Part shown: positions 24,743-33,142 of the stretch, piece after piece
How positions within the stretch are numbered: the stretch's first letter is position 1
Layout: each line of letters begins with the position of its first letter
From: DZBG01 sp049241565
GTDB lineage: Bacteria > Bdellovibrionota > Bacteriovoracia > Bacteriovoracales > Bacteriovoracaceae
Length of the DNA: 64,000 nt
Assembly (NCBI GenBank): GCA_049241565.1
Contig: JBMLQL010000040.1
Span: 1-64,000, forward strand
Reading direction: 5' to 3'
Made by a program: the position numbers and the translations under genes
Notes under the pieces: model-generated
Databases searched by the model: none
What the model was told of the DNA's origin: nothing
The model's input: the letters and a program-made list of their open reading frames with translations, nothing else

Positions 24743-25705
24743 ATGCTTATGGAACAAGACACAAAAACCTCTGACCCTAAGTATTTTAATATCCAAATGG
24801 CCGCAGAACTCAGCGGCTTAAGCGCCCACACCATCAGGGCCTGGGAGAAACGCTATCAGGCCCTCACTCCCGAGCGTGCTGAAAATGGGAGACGCCTCTA
24901 TTCTAACCGCGAGGTGGAAAGACTGACTGTCCTCTCTCAATTGACTCGTCTTGGGAGCTCTATTGGGCAGATTGCGAGGCTTCCGGATGAGGAGTTAAAT
25001 GAAATATATTTAAAGCTATCCCAATCAAAAGATCGTCAGCAAAAGGTCTCTTTTGTTCAGGGGCCTATAAACTTAGAGCAAAGTCTTTATCGTCTTCTCG
25101 ATGCGTTAAAGTCTTATCAAATGGATTTAATCTCAGGTGAACTTGAACAACTCAAGCAAACAGTTTCGCCTCGAGAAATCGTTTTTAATATTTATATCCC
25201 GATGTTCATTGAAGTCGAAAAATTGAAAAAGCTCAATATTCTAGGTCAGGCGCAATTTCAGGCGCTGGAAGCAGTCATGAAGTTTCATGCAGGGAATATT
25301 ATTTATTCTTATTATGAGAAGAAAGTAAAATCGAGATCAAAGGTGGCCCTGACTTCCTTAGAGGGAGATCATCAATCATCGACTCTCCTCCTCTCAACAC
25401 TATTATGCTGCCACCACCATATGAATTTTTTCTATCTTAATAATAATCTTCCTACCCACTCTATTATCGAGGCCGCCAAAGCCATTGAAACAACGATCCT
25501 CATCCTTTCGGTGGAGGAGTCACATATTCAAAGGCCAGATTTTACTCAAACCATCAATCATCTCTCGACTCAGTTGGGTGAGAAAATTAAAATTTGGCTT
25601 GTGAGCAAAAATTCAGGTGAAAATATTTTTACTGGGCCATGGAAAAATGTAGAATATCTCAAAGATCTTGAAACTTTAGATCTTTATCTTGGAAAACTTG
25701 TATGA
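24743..25705 (+). CDS. MerR-type regulator of the LitR/CarH family
   Basis: A 320-residue regulator. The N-terminal MerR helix-turn-helix (about 12-80) has MAAELSGLSAHTIRAWEKRY and GRRLYSNREVERLTVL. A helical and Rossmann-like C-terminal half matches the cobalamin-binding architecture of CarH/LitR. The key residues are not clearly kept: the helical-bundle Trp and Glu-His motif are absent, and the cobalamin-ligand region reads EGDHQSS, with His one place off. It may not sense B12 or light. Two ATGs (24743, 24749) are possible. It overlaps the next gene by ATGA. Confidence 0.83.
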   Translation: MLMEQDTKTSDPKYFNIQMAAELSGLSAHTIRAWEKRYQALTPERAENGRRLYSNREVERLTVLSQLTRLGSSIGQIARLPDEELNEIYLKLSQSKDRQQKVSFVQGPINLEQSLYRLLDALKSYQMDLISGELEQLKQTVSPREIVFNIYIPMFIEVEKLKKLNILGQAQFQALEAVMKFHAGNIIYSYYEKKVKSRSKVALTSLEGDHQSSTLLLSTLLCCHHHMNFFYLNNNLPTHSIIEAAKAIETTILILSVEESHIQRPDFTQTINHLSTQLGEKIKIWLVSKNSGENIFTGPWKNVEYLKDLETLDLYLGKLV

Positions 25706-26619
25706 CCAAAACATTCACTGACATCCTGATCATCGGAGCTGGGATCAGTGGAATACATTTGGCCAATCTCATAAAGTTGTCACACAAAAAAATCCTTCTC
25801 ATTGATAAGGCCAAAGGTCTTGGTGGACGCTTGGCCACAAGACGAGTGAACGATCTCGGTATCGATCACGGTCTTCAATACTTTAAAGAATCAGAAGAAA
25901 TAACGACTCATCTCCAAGAATGGAGTCGCAAAGGCTGGCTCACTCACGTGGAGCAAGGTTTCGTTTCACCACTTGGGATGACTTCGCTTATTAAAAAGAT
26001 GGCCGATGGCCTTGATATTCTGAAGTCTCAAAGGGCGAGTCGAATCTATCAAGACAAACAATGGATTGTTGAAACTGATGAAGGTATGGTGATTGAGGCC
26101 CAAACAGTCATTCTCACTGCTCCTCTTCCTCAGGCCAGTGAACTTCTCAGTGCCAGTATGCTTATCCCTTTTGGTCTCTCTAATATCCTTAAAGATTATC
26201 AGTATGATAAATCTCTTCTCGGTATTTTTGTGGCCGATAATATTCCTGCTCATTTGAAGTCTTTTGAAAAAGAGGGAAATCAACTTATTCTCATGCGTGA
26301 GAAGAATCTTTATCCCCAGGCATTCCTGTATATTTTGAGTCCTGAAAGAACAGAGGAAATCTATTCTCAATCAGATCATCGCTGTTTAGAGATTATTCAA
26401 AAACAAGCTCTCAGTGATATTAAAATGGATTTAGCTTTTACTCACGCTGAGCTCAAGAGATGGAGATATGCCAAGGCCAGAACGGCCCTCGCCTCTCCCT
26501 TTTTAGAAGTACAAAAAAATCTCTTTCTCATCGGTGATAGTTTCCTTTCCCCTGATGTGACAGGTTCAATCCTCTCTGCGGAAGCACTTGCTCATCATCT
26601 CTTCCCTAATCTCGAGTAA
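25702..26619 (+). CDS. FAD-dependent amine-oxidase-like protein
   Basis: A 305-residue flavoprotein of the renalase/monoamine-oxidase-like group. The FAD-binding start is DILIIGAGISGIHLANLI, then the GLGGRLATRRV motif, then GIDHGLQYF. Near the end, LFLIGDSFLSPDVTGSILSAEALAHHL contacts the flavin. The substrate is unknown. It is coupled to the LitR-like gene by a 4-nt overlap, which suggests it is part of the same response. Confidence 0.88.
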   Translation: MTKTFTDILIIGAGISGIHLANLIKLSHKKILLIDKAKGLGGRLATRRVNDLGIDHGLQYFKESEEITTHLQEWSRKGWLTHVEQGFVSPLGMTSLIKKMADGLDILKSQRASRIYQDKQWIVETDEGMVIEAQTVILTAPLPQASELLSASMLIPFGLSNILKDYQYDKSLLGIFVADNIPAHLKSFEKEGNQLILMREKNLYPQAFLYILSPERTEEIYSQSDHRCLEIIQKQALSDIKMDLAFTHAELKRWRYAKARTALASPFLEVQKNLFLIGDSFLSPDVTGSILSAEALAHHLFPNLE

Positions 26620-26676
26620 AATACTCAAGGCTAAAATATTTAGTGCATCATTTCTGTCTTAAGAGATAATAAAGTG

Positions 26677-27795
26677 ATGAAACTAGGAATCGTCTTAACA
26701 GGTGGTGGGGCAAGAGCAGCTTATCAAGTAGGAGTTCTTCGCGCCCTTTACGAAATTAGTCATAAACACAGACATCTTCTTGATGTGATCACAGGAAATT
26801 CTGCAGGGGCCATTAATGCCACTTATATTGCGAGCAATGCTGGTGATTGGGGACTGGCCACAGAAGCTCTCATTGAGATGTGGAGAAGTCTCACGCCTCA
26901 TCAAGTCTTCGATTTAAGAAAAAGATCTCTGACTAGTCTTGGAGTGAAATGGGTGGCCGGGACAATGTTCGGAGGGATGACAAAGTCTGGAAGTAATATG
27001 AATCACCTCCTCGACACAAACCCTCTTCGTCATCTTCTGACAGAAAAAATTGACTTCATCAAATTGAATAAAAATATTTTAGATGGTGTGGTTGAAGGAC
27101 TTGCTCTTTCAACCACAAACTATACCTCTGGTTCAAGTGTTGTTTTTTATAATTCACATCACCAGATTAATGACTGGGCACGATCTGATCGCTTTTCAGT
27201 TCGTACCCCTATCGGTATTGATCACTTAATGGGATCAGCTGCTATTCCTTTCTTCTTTCCACCAGAAAAAATCGGAGAGAGTTATTTTGGAGATGGATGT
27301 GTCAGACAGACCACTCCTTTCTCTCCTGCGATCCATTTAGGGGCCGATAAAATTATTGGCATTGGAATTCGTCACCCTCATCCTAAAGATAAAATTCGTC
27401 ATCTTGCTTTTTCTCCAGTGGGTGAGCCAACTATTGGTCAAATTGCTGGAGTCATGCTGAATGCCATTTTCCTCGACTCAATGGAAGCTGATTACGAGCG
27501 AATGAAAAGAATCAATGAACTGATCGAAAAACAACCAGAACCATTATTTAAACAGATCCCCGTTTTTATGATTAGACCTTCTCGAGATTTAGGAAAGATG
27601 ACAGAAAAGCTTAACCAAGAACTTCCTGGGAAACTTCGCTACTTACTTAAAGGGATTGGTGTTTCAGATACTGAAGGGCTAGATCTTTTAAGTTATCTGG
27701 CTTTTGATAATAGCTATACAGAACCGCTGATAGAGCTAGGCCGTCAGGACACACTCGATCAGCAGGATCTGGTTTTAGAATTTATTGCTTCCTAA
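26677..27795 (+). CDS. Patatin-like phospholipase
   Basis: A 372-residue lipid acyl hydrolase. The oxyanion loop is LTGGGARAAYQVGVLRAL, the nucleophile elbow is GNSAG (GxSxG), and the catalytic Asp lies in DGCVRQTTP. Bacterial patatins release fatty acids from phospholipids; some are secreted, but there is no signal peptide here. The ATG at 26677 is preferred to the overlapping GTG at 26674. The end overlaps the opposing helicase gene by 14 nt. Confidence 0.92.
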   Translation: MKLGIVLTGGGARAAYQVGVLRALYEISHKHRHLLDVITGNSAGAINATYIASNAGDWGLATEALIEMWRSLTPHQVFDLRKRSLTSLGVKWVAGTMFGGMTKSGSNMNHLLDTNPLRHLLTEKIDFIKLNKNILDGVVEGLALSTTNYTSGSSVVFYNSHHQINDWARSDRFSVRTPIGIDHLMGSAAIPFFFPPEKIGESYFGDGCVRQTTPFSPAIHLGADKIIGIGIRHPHPKDKIRHLAFSPVGEPTIGQIAGVMLNAIFLDSMEADYERMKRINELIEKQPEPLFKQIPVFMIRPSRDLGKMTEKLNQELPGKLRYLLKGIGVSDTEGLDLLSYLAFDNSYTEPLIELGRQDTLDQQDLVLEFIAS

Positions 27796-29119
27796 AATTT
27801 TTACGACTTGTCTTCTTATTGAAGCCTTTATTTCTGGCCCCCGCACTTGTTCCAGGTTGAGCGCGTGTTCCACGTCCCTTCCCTCTAAATGTTGCCGGAG
27901 TCACAGCTGCTCGCGCTTGCTCAACTTTCTTCTTGGCCGGAGCTTCTTTATCTTTAAACTTATTTTCTGGAATCACTGTTAAATTCAAATGCTTCTGATT
28001 ACGAATAGATTCATTAATCTCATTAATCATCTTAGAATCATGAGAGGCCACAAGATTATAAACAATCCCATGACGTCCACCACGGGCCACACGTCCACAA
28101 CGGTGAAGATAATAAATCGCTGTTTTAGGAAGTCCATAATTCACAACCCAAACAAGATCTTTAACATCAATTCCTCGAGCAGCAATATCTGTGGCCACAA
28201 GAACTTGCGCTTTTCCGTCTCTAAAAGATTTAATCGCCGATTCTCTTTCTTTAGCATCAAGATCGCCGTGAATCAGACGAACCTTAAGCTTTGGCATCTT
28301 CTCTGAAAGATATTTAAAAAGTTCATCCGCTTGATTTTTTTGGTTCGTGAAAATAATACCACGGCCTTTCGCCTCTTTTTCAAGAAACATTTTAACCACC
28401 ATATTCTTCTCAGCAGGAGTCACTTTCACATTGAATGTATCAATACGAGTTTGTGTCGCATGAGAACTTCCAAAATAAGCTTTCTCAAAATTAATCGTTG
28501 GGAATTTATCGATGATATATTCTTCAACAAGTGGAGGCATTGTTGCTGTAAAAAATCCAATCTGAGTATGATTTAAATCAAAATGCTCGATCACAAAATC
28601 AAGGTCTTTCTTAAATCCCATTTCTAAAAGATTATCTGCTTCATCAAAAATAACCATTTGAAGTTGATTGAAACTCAATTCATTTCTCGCTAGGGCCGAG
28701 CGAATACGTGTGGGCGTGGCCACCAGAACTTCATAAGTTTCACTGGCCGTTGTCTTCACTTTTGAAATGGTTGTTCCGCCTGTGAGAGATCTCACACGAA
28801 ATTTTGAATGGTGAGAAATATCTTTAAACACTTGATGAATTTGAGTCGCAAGCTCACGAGTCGGAGAAATGACAAGGGCCACTGGAGCACAACGAGTTTC
28901 ATTTTTTGTCCCTTGAGCTTCACGCTTTTTGATTTTATCCACAATCGGTAGAGCGTAGGCGAGAGTCTTTCCAGATCCAGTCTCGGCCAAAACAATCATT
29001 GATTTCCGATTAAGCATCTCAGGAATCACCTTCTTTTGTACCGCCGTTGCCGTTTTGTAACCCTGCTCTTTAAAAAAAGCCTCAAGTGAGGGGTGAATAC
29101 TTTCTGCTAAAAAACCCAT
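27782..29119 (-). CDS. DEAD-box ATP-dependent RNA helicase
   Basis: A 445-residue RhlE/DbpA-like helicase that unwinds short RNA duplexes. Motifs in order are AETGSGKT (I), PTRELA (Ia), GGT, DEAD (II), FTATMPP (III, TAT instead of SAT), then GRGIIFTN, RLIHGDL, ARGIDV and HRCGRVARGG (VI). The C-terminal 60 residues are basic and low-complexity (AARTFRGKGRGTRAQ-like), a typical RNA-binding tail. An AGGAG site supports the ATG. It is a single gene; the 3' end overlaps the patatin gene. Confidence 0.95.
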   Translation of the reverse strand: MGFLAESIHPSLEAFFKEQGYKTATAVQKKVIPEMLNRKSMIVLAETGSGKTLAYALPIVDKIKKREAQGTKNETRCAPVALVISPTRELATQIHQVFKDISHHSKFRVRSLTGGTTISKVKTTASETYEVLVATPTRIRSALARNELSFNQLQMVIFDEADNLLEMGFKKDLDFVIEHFDLNHTQIGFFTATMPPLVEEYIIDKFPTINFEKAYFGSSHATQTRIDTFNVKVTPAEKNMVVKMFLEKEAKGRGIIFTNQKNQADELFKYLSEKMPKLKVRLIHGDLDAKERESAIKSFRDGKAQVLVATDIAARGIDVKDLVWVVNYGLPKTAIYYLHRCGRVARGGRHGIVYNLVASHDSKMINEINESIRNQKHLNLTVIPENKFKDKEAPAKKKVEQARAAVTPATFRGKGRGTRAQPGTSAGARNKGFNKKTSRKNFRKQ

Positions 29120-29293
29120 ATATAAACTCCTAAACTACTTAAATGACTTAAAATAAAATTCTAATGTCGAGTGATTCCCTCTGCAACTTCCGGCAAAGAA
29201 ATCTTGATTCTTTTTTAATATTGAATAACTAGCAATTCATTTAGAATGAAAAGGTCAAACTGGCAACAAAAGTCCAAGGAAGGATCCCCAGCT

Positions 29294-30376
29294 ATGAAAA
29301 AGAAACTCACCCTATTTGCTCTGGCCACCCTCATCTCGCTGCCAGCGCATTCCCAGCTTTTTAAAATTAAAATCACAGATTTCGGTAATCTTGATTCATC
29401 TCCAGCACTTAAGGCCGCTCTTGAAGCAGAAATTGCTAAAGCCGAAGCTGATATCAATAAAGATCTTCCTAGTGGAGACACGAGACGCTTAATGGAAGGA
29501 ATGGCCGATTCTTCTGCCATCGCGGGTAAAGGGATTGGATCTGACTATGCTTCAGGGATGGAGGTCTTCCTTATTGGGGCCGGTGTTGGTGTTGGGGCTG
29601 ATCTTGAAAAAGACAAGCAAACAGATTCTGATCTCTCCGGAGTTGGAGTTTCTCCTGGAATTATTATTGGGGCCAATCTTGGCTTTATGGATGCTCAAAA
29701 AATTCTTGGTCTAGAGACAAACAAACTTAATATTTACCTAAGTGGGATGAGCTATGGCCTAGACCGCAAAATGGGAGATGGAGATAAGGATCAAATCGAA
29801 GCTGATCTTACATCTTTAGGATTTCATGTAAGCTATGACTGGATTAAAGGTAGTGGCTCAAAACTTTTTGGCTGGGGTGGAGTAAAATTGCACACTGGTT
29901 ATGAATACAATAGTTCTAAATTCAGTTTTACATCAACCATTAACGAGCAAATTTCAGCCGAATCTGGAGGTATCACATTAAGTGGTAATGCCGTAGGAAA
30001 ACCGAATGCCGAAATTGAAGTAACCACACATTCAATTCCAATAGAAATCTCTTCATCAGTACAATTCCTTTATATACTTTCAATGTACGGTGGACTCGGC
30101 GTAGATTTTAACTTCGGTGAAGCTAAAGGTTCCGGTGCTCTGAACGCAGATGAGACGACTCTCAATTGTACAGGTGCAGGCTGTGGTGCTATTGGTACTG
30201 TCAAAGTTCAACCCTCGGCCAATATCGATGGAAACGGAAAAGTAACTCCTATGTGGGGACGTGCTTTTCTAGGTCTTCAGATCAATCTTCCTTACACACG
30301 TATTTTTGTTCAAGCTGATAAGCCAGTGGGCAATGAAGTTATTGGGGCCACAGCTGGACTTCGCTTCGTTTACTAA
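29294..30376 (+). CDS. Outer-membrane beta-barrel protein
   Basis: A 360-residue exported protein. The signal peptide starts MKKKLTLFALATLISLPAHS. A short helical region (ALKAALEAEIAKAEADI) is followed by many alternating amphipathic strands rich in Gly and aromatic residues. It ends with ATAGLRFVY, the aromatic C-terminus of barrels inserted by the BAM machinery. I do not recognise a named family. The start at 29294 is chosen because the signal peptide begins there and AAGGAAGG lies upstream; an in-frame ATG at 29246 would add 16 polar residues. Its terminator lies inside the opposing nuclease gene. Confidence 0.82.
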   Translation: MKKKLTLFALATLISLPAHSQLFKIKITDFGNLDSSPALKAALEAEIAKAEADINKDLPSGDTRRLMEGMADSSAIAGKGIGSDYASGMEVFLIGAGVGVGADLEKDKQTDSDLSGVGVSPGIIIGANLGFMDAQKILGLETNKLNIYLSGMSYGLDRKMGDGDKDQIEADLTSLGFHVSYDWIKGSGSKLFGWGGVKLHTGYEYNSSKFSFTSTINEQISAESGGITLSGNAVGKPNAEIEVTTHSIPIEISSSVQFLYILSMYGGLGVDFNFGEAKGSGALNADETTLNCTGAGCGAIGTVKVQPSANIDGNGKVTPMWGRAFLGLQINLPYTRIFVQADKPVGNEVIGATAGLRFVY

Positions 30377-30942
30377 TTTTTCTTAGTTCGATGTTTTTGA
30401 TAAGGGCGGCCGAATGGTCGCCCTTTTTTTTTGATTTTACGGTAGTGATAAGGCGACATCACCCCATAGGCCCAAAGCCCTATTCTTTTTTTCTGGGCCA
30501 ATCTTTGTGAATGAATCCAAGAAGTTTTCTCTTGTTTCGAATTAAACTTTGAATAGAGATAAATAAAGCTGCATCCCTTTTCAACCATCAGCCTAGACAC
30601 ACTTTTTTGATGGATAAAAAGCTCTCCTAAAAGTCGCCCATACATATCTCTTTTTCCCCAAAGAAGCTCCACTGACTGAGCTTTGAGAATTCGATTGAGG
30701 CAGCGTCTTGAATAATCTCCTGCATCCCCTTTTTGAGTCAAAAAGGGCTGCCCCATTTCAGGAGCATCAATAGGAGTAAGTCGGATCGATTCATGAAAAC
30801 CGCCAAGGCTGGCCTTAATGGTATCTCCATCCCAGACTTTATATTCCAAGACCTTAATCTTCAAAGGCCAGAGGTCTGTAAGTTCTACTCGATTAAAGAA
30901 AAGGCCAGTCAAGGGCAGAAGAATTTGATAAAAGCGTTTCAT
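30373..30942 (-). CDS. Thermonuclease (SNase)-like nuclease
   Basis: A 189-residue OB-fold nuclease of the staphylococcal nuclease family. Characteristic pieces are VWDGDTIKA, IRLTPIDAPEMGQ (metal and catalytic region), KRDMYGRLLGELF and LMVEKGCSFIYLY. The hydrophobic N-terminus (MKRFYQILLPLTGLFF) may be a signal or anchor, so action outside the cytoplasm is likely. The C-terminal tail is very basic (KKKGRPFGRPYQKHRTKKN) and may bind nucleic acid. That tail is encoded antisense to the barrel gene's terminator. It overlaps the barrel gene stop by 4 nt. Confidence 0.85.
   Translation of the reverse strand: MKRFYQILLPLTGLFFNRVELTDLWPLKIKVLEYKVWDGDTIKASLGGFHESIRLTPIDAPEMGQPFLTQKGDAGDYSRRCLNRILKAQSVELLWGKRDMYGRLLGELFIHQKSVSRLMVEKGCSFIYLYSKFNSKQEKTSWIHSQRLAQKKRIGLWAYGVMSPYHYRKIKKKGRPFGRPYQKHRTKKN
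30402..30432 (+). terminator. Terminator of the barrel gene, inside the antisense nuclease gene
   Basis: AAGGGCGGCC (30402-30411), loop GAAT, GGTCGCCCTT (30416-30425) with one G-U pair, then eight T's. On the other strand the same bases encode part of the nuclease's basic tail. Confidence 0.88.
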
Positions 30943-31012
30943 TCAATTTCCATAGTCGAAATGCTAAGGCCCTGGCCTTTAGAAAACAATATGACCGAAG
31001 GATATTTCAGTT

Positions 31013-32143
31013 ATGAACGTCAGATCAGAGATCAATAAAAATTTTAAATTTAAACTCGTTCACAAAGATAAATATTGTGGTGCTCGTGCCGGAATTATCA
31101 GTACTCCTCATGGTGATATTGAAACTCCTGTATTTATGCCAGTGGGAACCCATGGAGCGATTAAGGCCCTACAGCCTAAAGAGCTTGTGGATCTTGATAT
31201 TCAAATCTTACTCTCCAATACCTACCATCTTCATTTAACTCCAGGCTCTGAGCTCATCGCGAAGGCCGGAGGTCTTCATAAGTTTATGGGATGGGATAGA
31301 CCGATTCTGACAGACTCGGGTGGATTTCAGGTTTTCTCTCTTCAAAAAAATTCTATCACTGAAGAAGGGGCCAATTTTAAAGGGGCCAAGGGAGAAAATA
31401 TTCTTCTTACTCCTGAAACATCGATTCAGATTCAGCAGAATCTTGGTTCAGATATCATGATGGCCTTTGATGAGTGTATTCCCTATCCGGCCACTGAAAA
31501 ATATGTTGAGAATTCTATCGCGAGAACTCATCGCTGGCTTGATCGTTGTATTGAGTCTTGGAAAAATCCTAATCAGGCCCTCTTTGGAATTATCCAAGGT
31601 GGTGTTTATGATAAATACCGTAAAATCTGTATGGAAGAAGTGACTAAAAGAGATCTTCCTGGTTACGCCATTGGTGGAGTCTCTGTAGGTGAAGGAGCCG
31701 AACATATGGAGCAAGTGGTGAAGTATACCGCTCCTATTATGCCAGCCGACAAACCACGTTATGTGATGGGCGTGGGTCTTCCGGAAGATCTCATGATGAT
31801 CTGGGAGCACGGAGTGGATATGAGTGACTGTATCATTCCAACCAAGTACGCTCGCGGTGGAACGATGTTCACAAATCGCGGAAAAATCAGAATCGAGCAT
31901 AAAAACTACCGCCGTGACTTTTTCCCGATTGAACCTAATCTTAAGGATTATGTTAATACAAATTTTTCTCGCGCCTATATTAAGCATTTGTTTGATTCAA
32001 ATGAGATTTTAGGCCAGATTCTTGCGACGGCCCATAATATTGCCTTCTATAAATCTCTTGCTGTTCGCGCTCGAGAGGCTATTTTAGAGGATCGCTACCT
32101 TGAATTTAAAAATGAGTTTCTCAGTAACTACAAAAAAGACTAA
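31013..32143 (+). CDS. tgt: Queuine tRNA-ribosyltransferase
   Basis: A 376-residue enzyme that exchanges guanine-34 of GUN-anticodon tRNAs for the queuosine precursor preQ1. Characteristic motifs are TPVFMPVGTHGAIKAL, LSNTYHLHLTPG, LTDSGGFQVFSL (nucleophile region), IMMAFDECIPYPA, and GGVSVGE. Also YVMGVGLPEDLM and DCIIPTKYARGGTMFTNRG. AAGGA precedes the ATG. queE is at 18122, so two steps of the pathway are in the window. It is followed 12 bp later by an exported-protein gene. Confidence 0.97.
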   Translation: MNVRSEINKNFKFKLVHKDKYCGARAGIISTPHGDIETPVFMPVGTHGAIKALQPKELVDLDIQILLSNTYHLHLTPGSELIAKAGGLHKFMGWDRPILTDSGGFQVFSLQKNSITEEGANFKGAKGENILLTPETSIQIQQNLGSDIMMAFDECIPYPATEKYVENSIARTHRWLDRCIESWKNPNQALFGIIQGGVYDKYRKICMEEVTKRDLPGYAIGGVSVGEGAEHMEQVVKYTAPIMPADKPRYVMGVGLPEDLMMIWEHGVDMSDCIIPTKYARGGTMFTNRGKIRIEHKNYRRDFFPIEPNLKDYVNTNFSRAYIKHLFDSNEILGQILATAHNIAFYKSLAVRAREAILEDRYLEFKNEFLSNYKKD

Positions 32144-32155
32144 ACTTTTATGTAG

Positions 32156-33142
32156 ATGCAGTTCTCATTCATTTTATTCTTATTTTGCTCTTTGACGATC
32201 AAGCTTGTGCAGGCACAGGCACCAAAAGAAACAACAAAAAAGGACTCCACACCTTCACTTATCAACAAAGTTGTTAAAGCTCCGGTTAAAATGGTTGATT
32301 CAACTCAAAGTACGATTGATGAAAATGTCACAAGAGTGGCCAACCGTCTTGATTCATTTTTCGGAACTCAAAGGGCCGATGATGAGCTTAACCGCAGTCA
32401 AATCCGTCTCATCTATGACTACCGTATGGCCGAGGCTGAGCCAAAATCCGACTTTGCTTTCAGAGTTAATCTTAGGCTGAGTAACTTAGAAGAATATTTT
32501 AAATCAATCATTGAACGGATGATGGATTGGGAAACGAAAAAAACTCCTGAGGAGCAAGCTAAGGCAGATGCTGAAGCTGTTGCCAGCGCCAAACTCGAAG
32601 ACCCTCACCGCTGGCTTTTTAGAAATGATGTGGGAGTCATTGCCTCAATCCCCCCTCGCGCTTTTTATCGTGCACGGCTCAGAAAGACATTACAAGGCAA
32701 AGCTTTCCTTCACCGTTTTGTGGAAGAACTTGCGTGGTTTAGCGAAGAGCAATGGATCAATACAACAAGTTTTGAATCCGATCGAGCGATGACAATGACT
32801 TCTCTTTTTCGTTTTGTACATGAAAAAAACTGGGCCCTCACAGATCAAGAATTCACAACCTCCCATGGGCCAAGCATTATTCATACCATGACACCTCGTG
32901 ATGCAATTTCCTATAACGCTCGATTGGGAACAAGAATCAAAGGCCCACTTTACCTCAATACATATTCTTTGAGTATTGCTTATCGAAGACGCCTCAGAGG
33001 GAATTGGCTTTATGGAGATGTCACGCCTGCACTAGATTTTCCGAAAGAAAATTCCTTCCGAAGAGCACCCTCTATCCTATTGAGAATAGAAGCACTCTTT
33101 GGTGGAATCAGAGAAGATATTAGCGATCAAAATACTCTTTAA
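32156..33142 (+). CDS. Exported protein of unknown function, probably outer-membrane
   Basis: A 328-residue protein with a signal peptide (ends about LVQAQA, residue 22). A helical section with NLEEYFKSIIERMMDW follows, then a beta-rich C-terminal half. The second half shows strands such as YNARLGTRIKG and LNTYSLSIAYRRRL that could form an outer-membrane barrel. No family recognised. No ribosome site is visible before the ATG. It follows tgt by 12 bp, and its end overlaps the opposing lipoprotein gene by 23 nt. Confidence 0.72.
   Translation: MQFSFILFLFCSLTIKLVQAQAPKETTKKDSTPSLINKVVKAPVKMVDSTQSTIDENVTRVANRLDSFFGTQRADDELNRSQIRLIYDYRMAEAEPKSDFAFRVNLRLSNLEEYFKSIIERMMDWETKKTPEEQAKADAEAVASAKLEDPHRWLFRNDVGVIASIPPRAFYRARLRKTLQGKAFLHRFVEELAWFSEEQWINTTSFESDRAMTMTSLFRFVHEKNWALTDQEFTTSHGPSIIHTMTPRDAISYNARLGTRIKGPLYLNTYSLSIAYRRRLRGNWLYGDVTPALDFPKENSFRRAPSILLRIEALFGGIREDISDQNTL

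Noticed and set aside
29215..29520. 101-codon minus-strand frame over the barrel gene start
   Set aside because: It is antisense to a signal peptide and early barrel region, with no ribosome site or domain; a shadow of the real gene.
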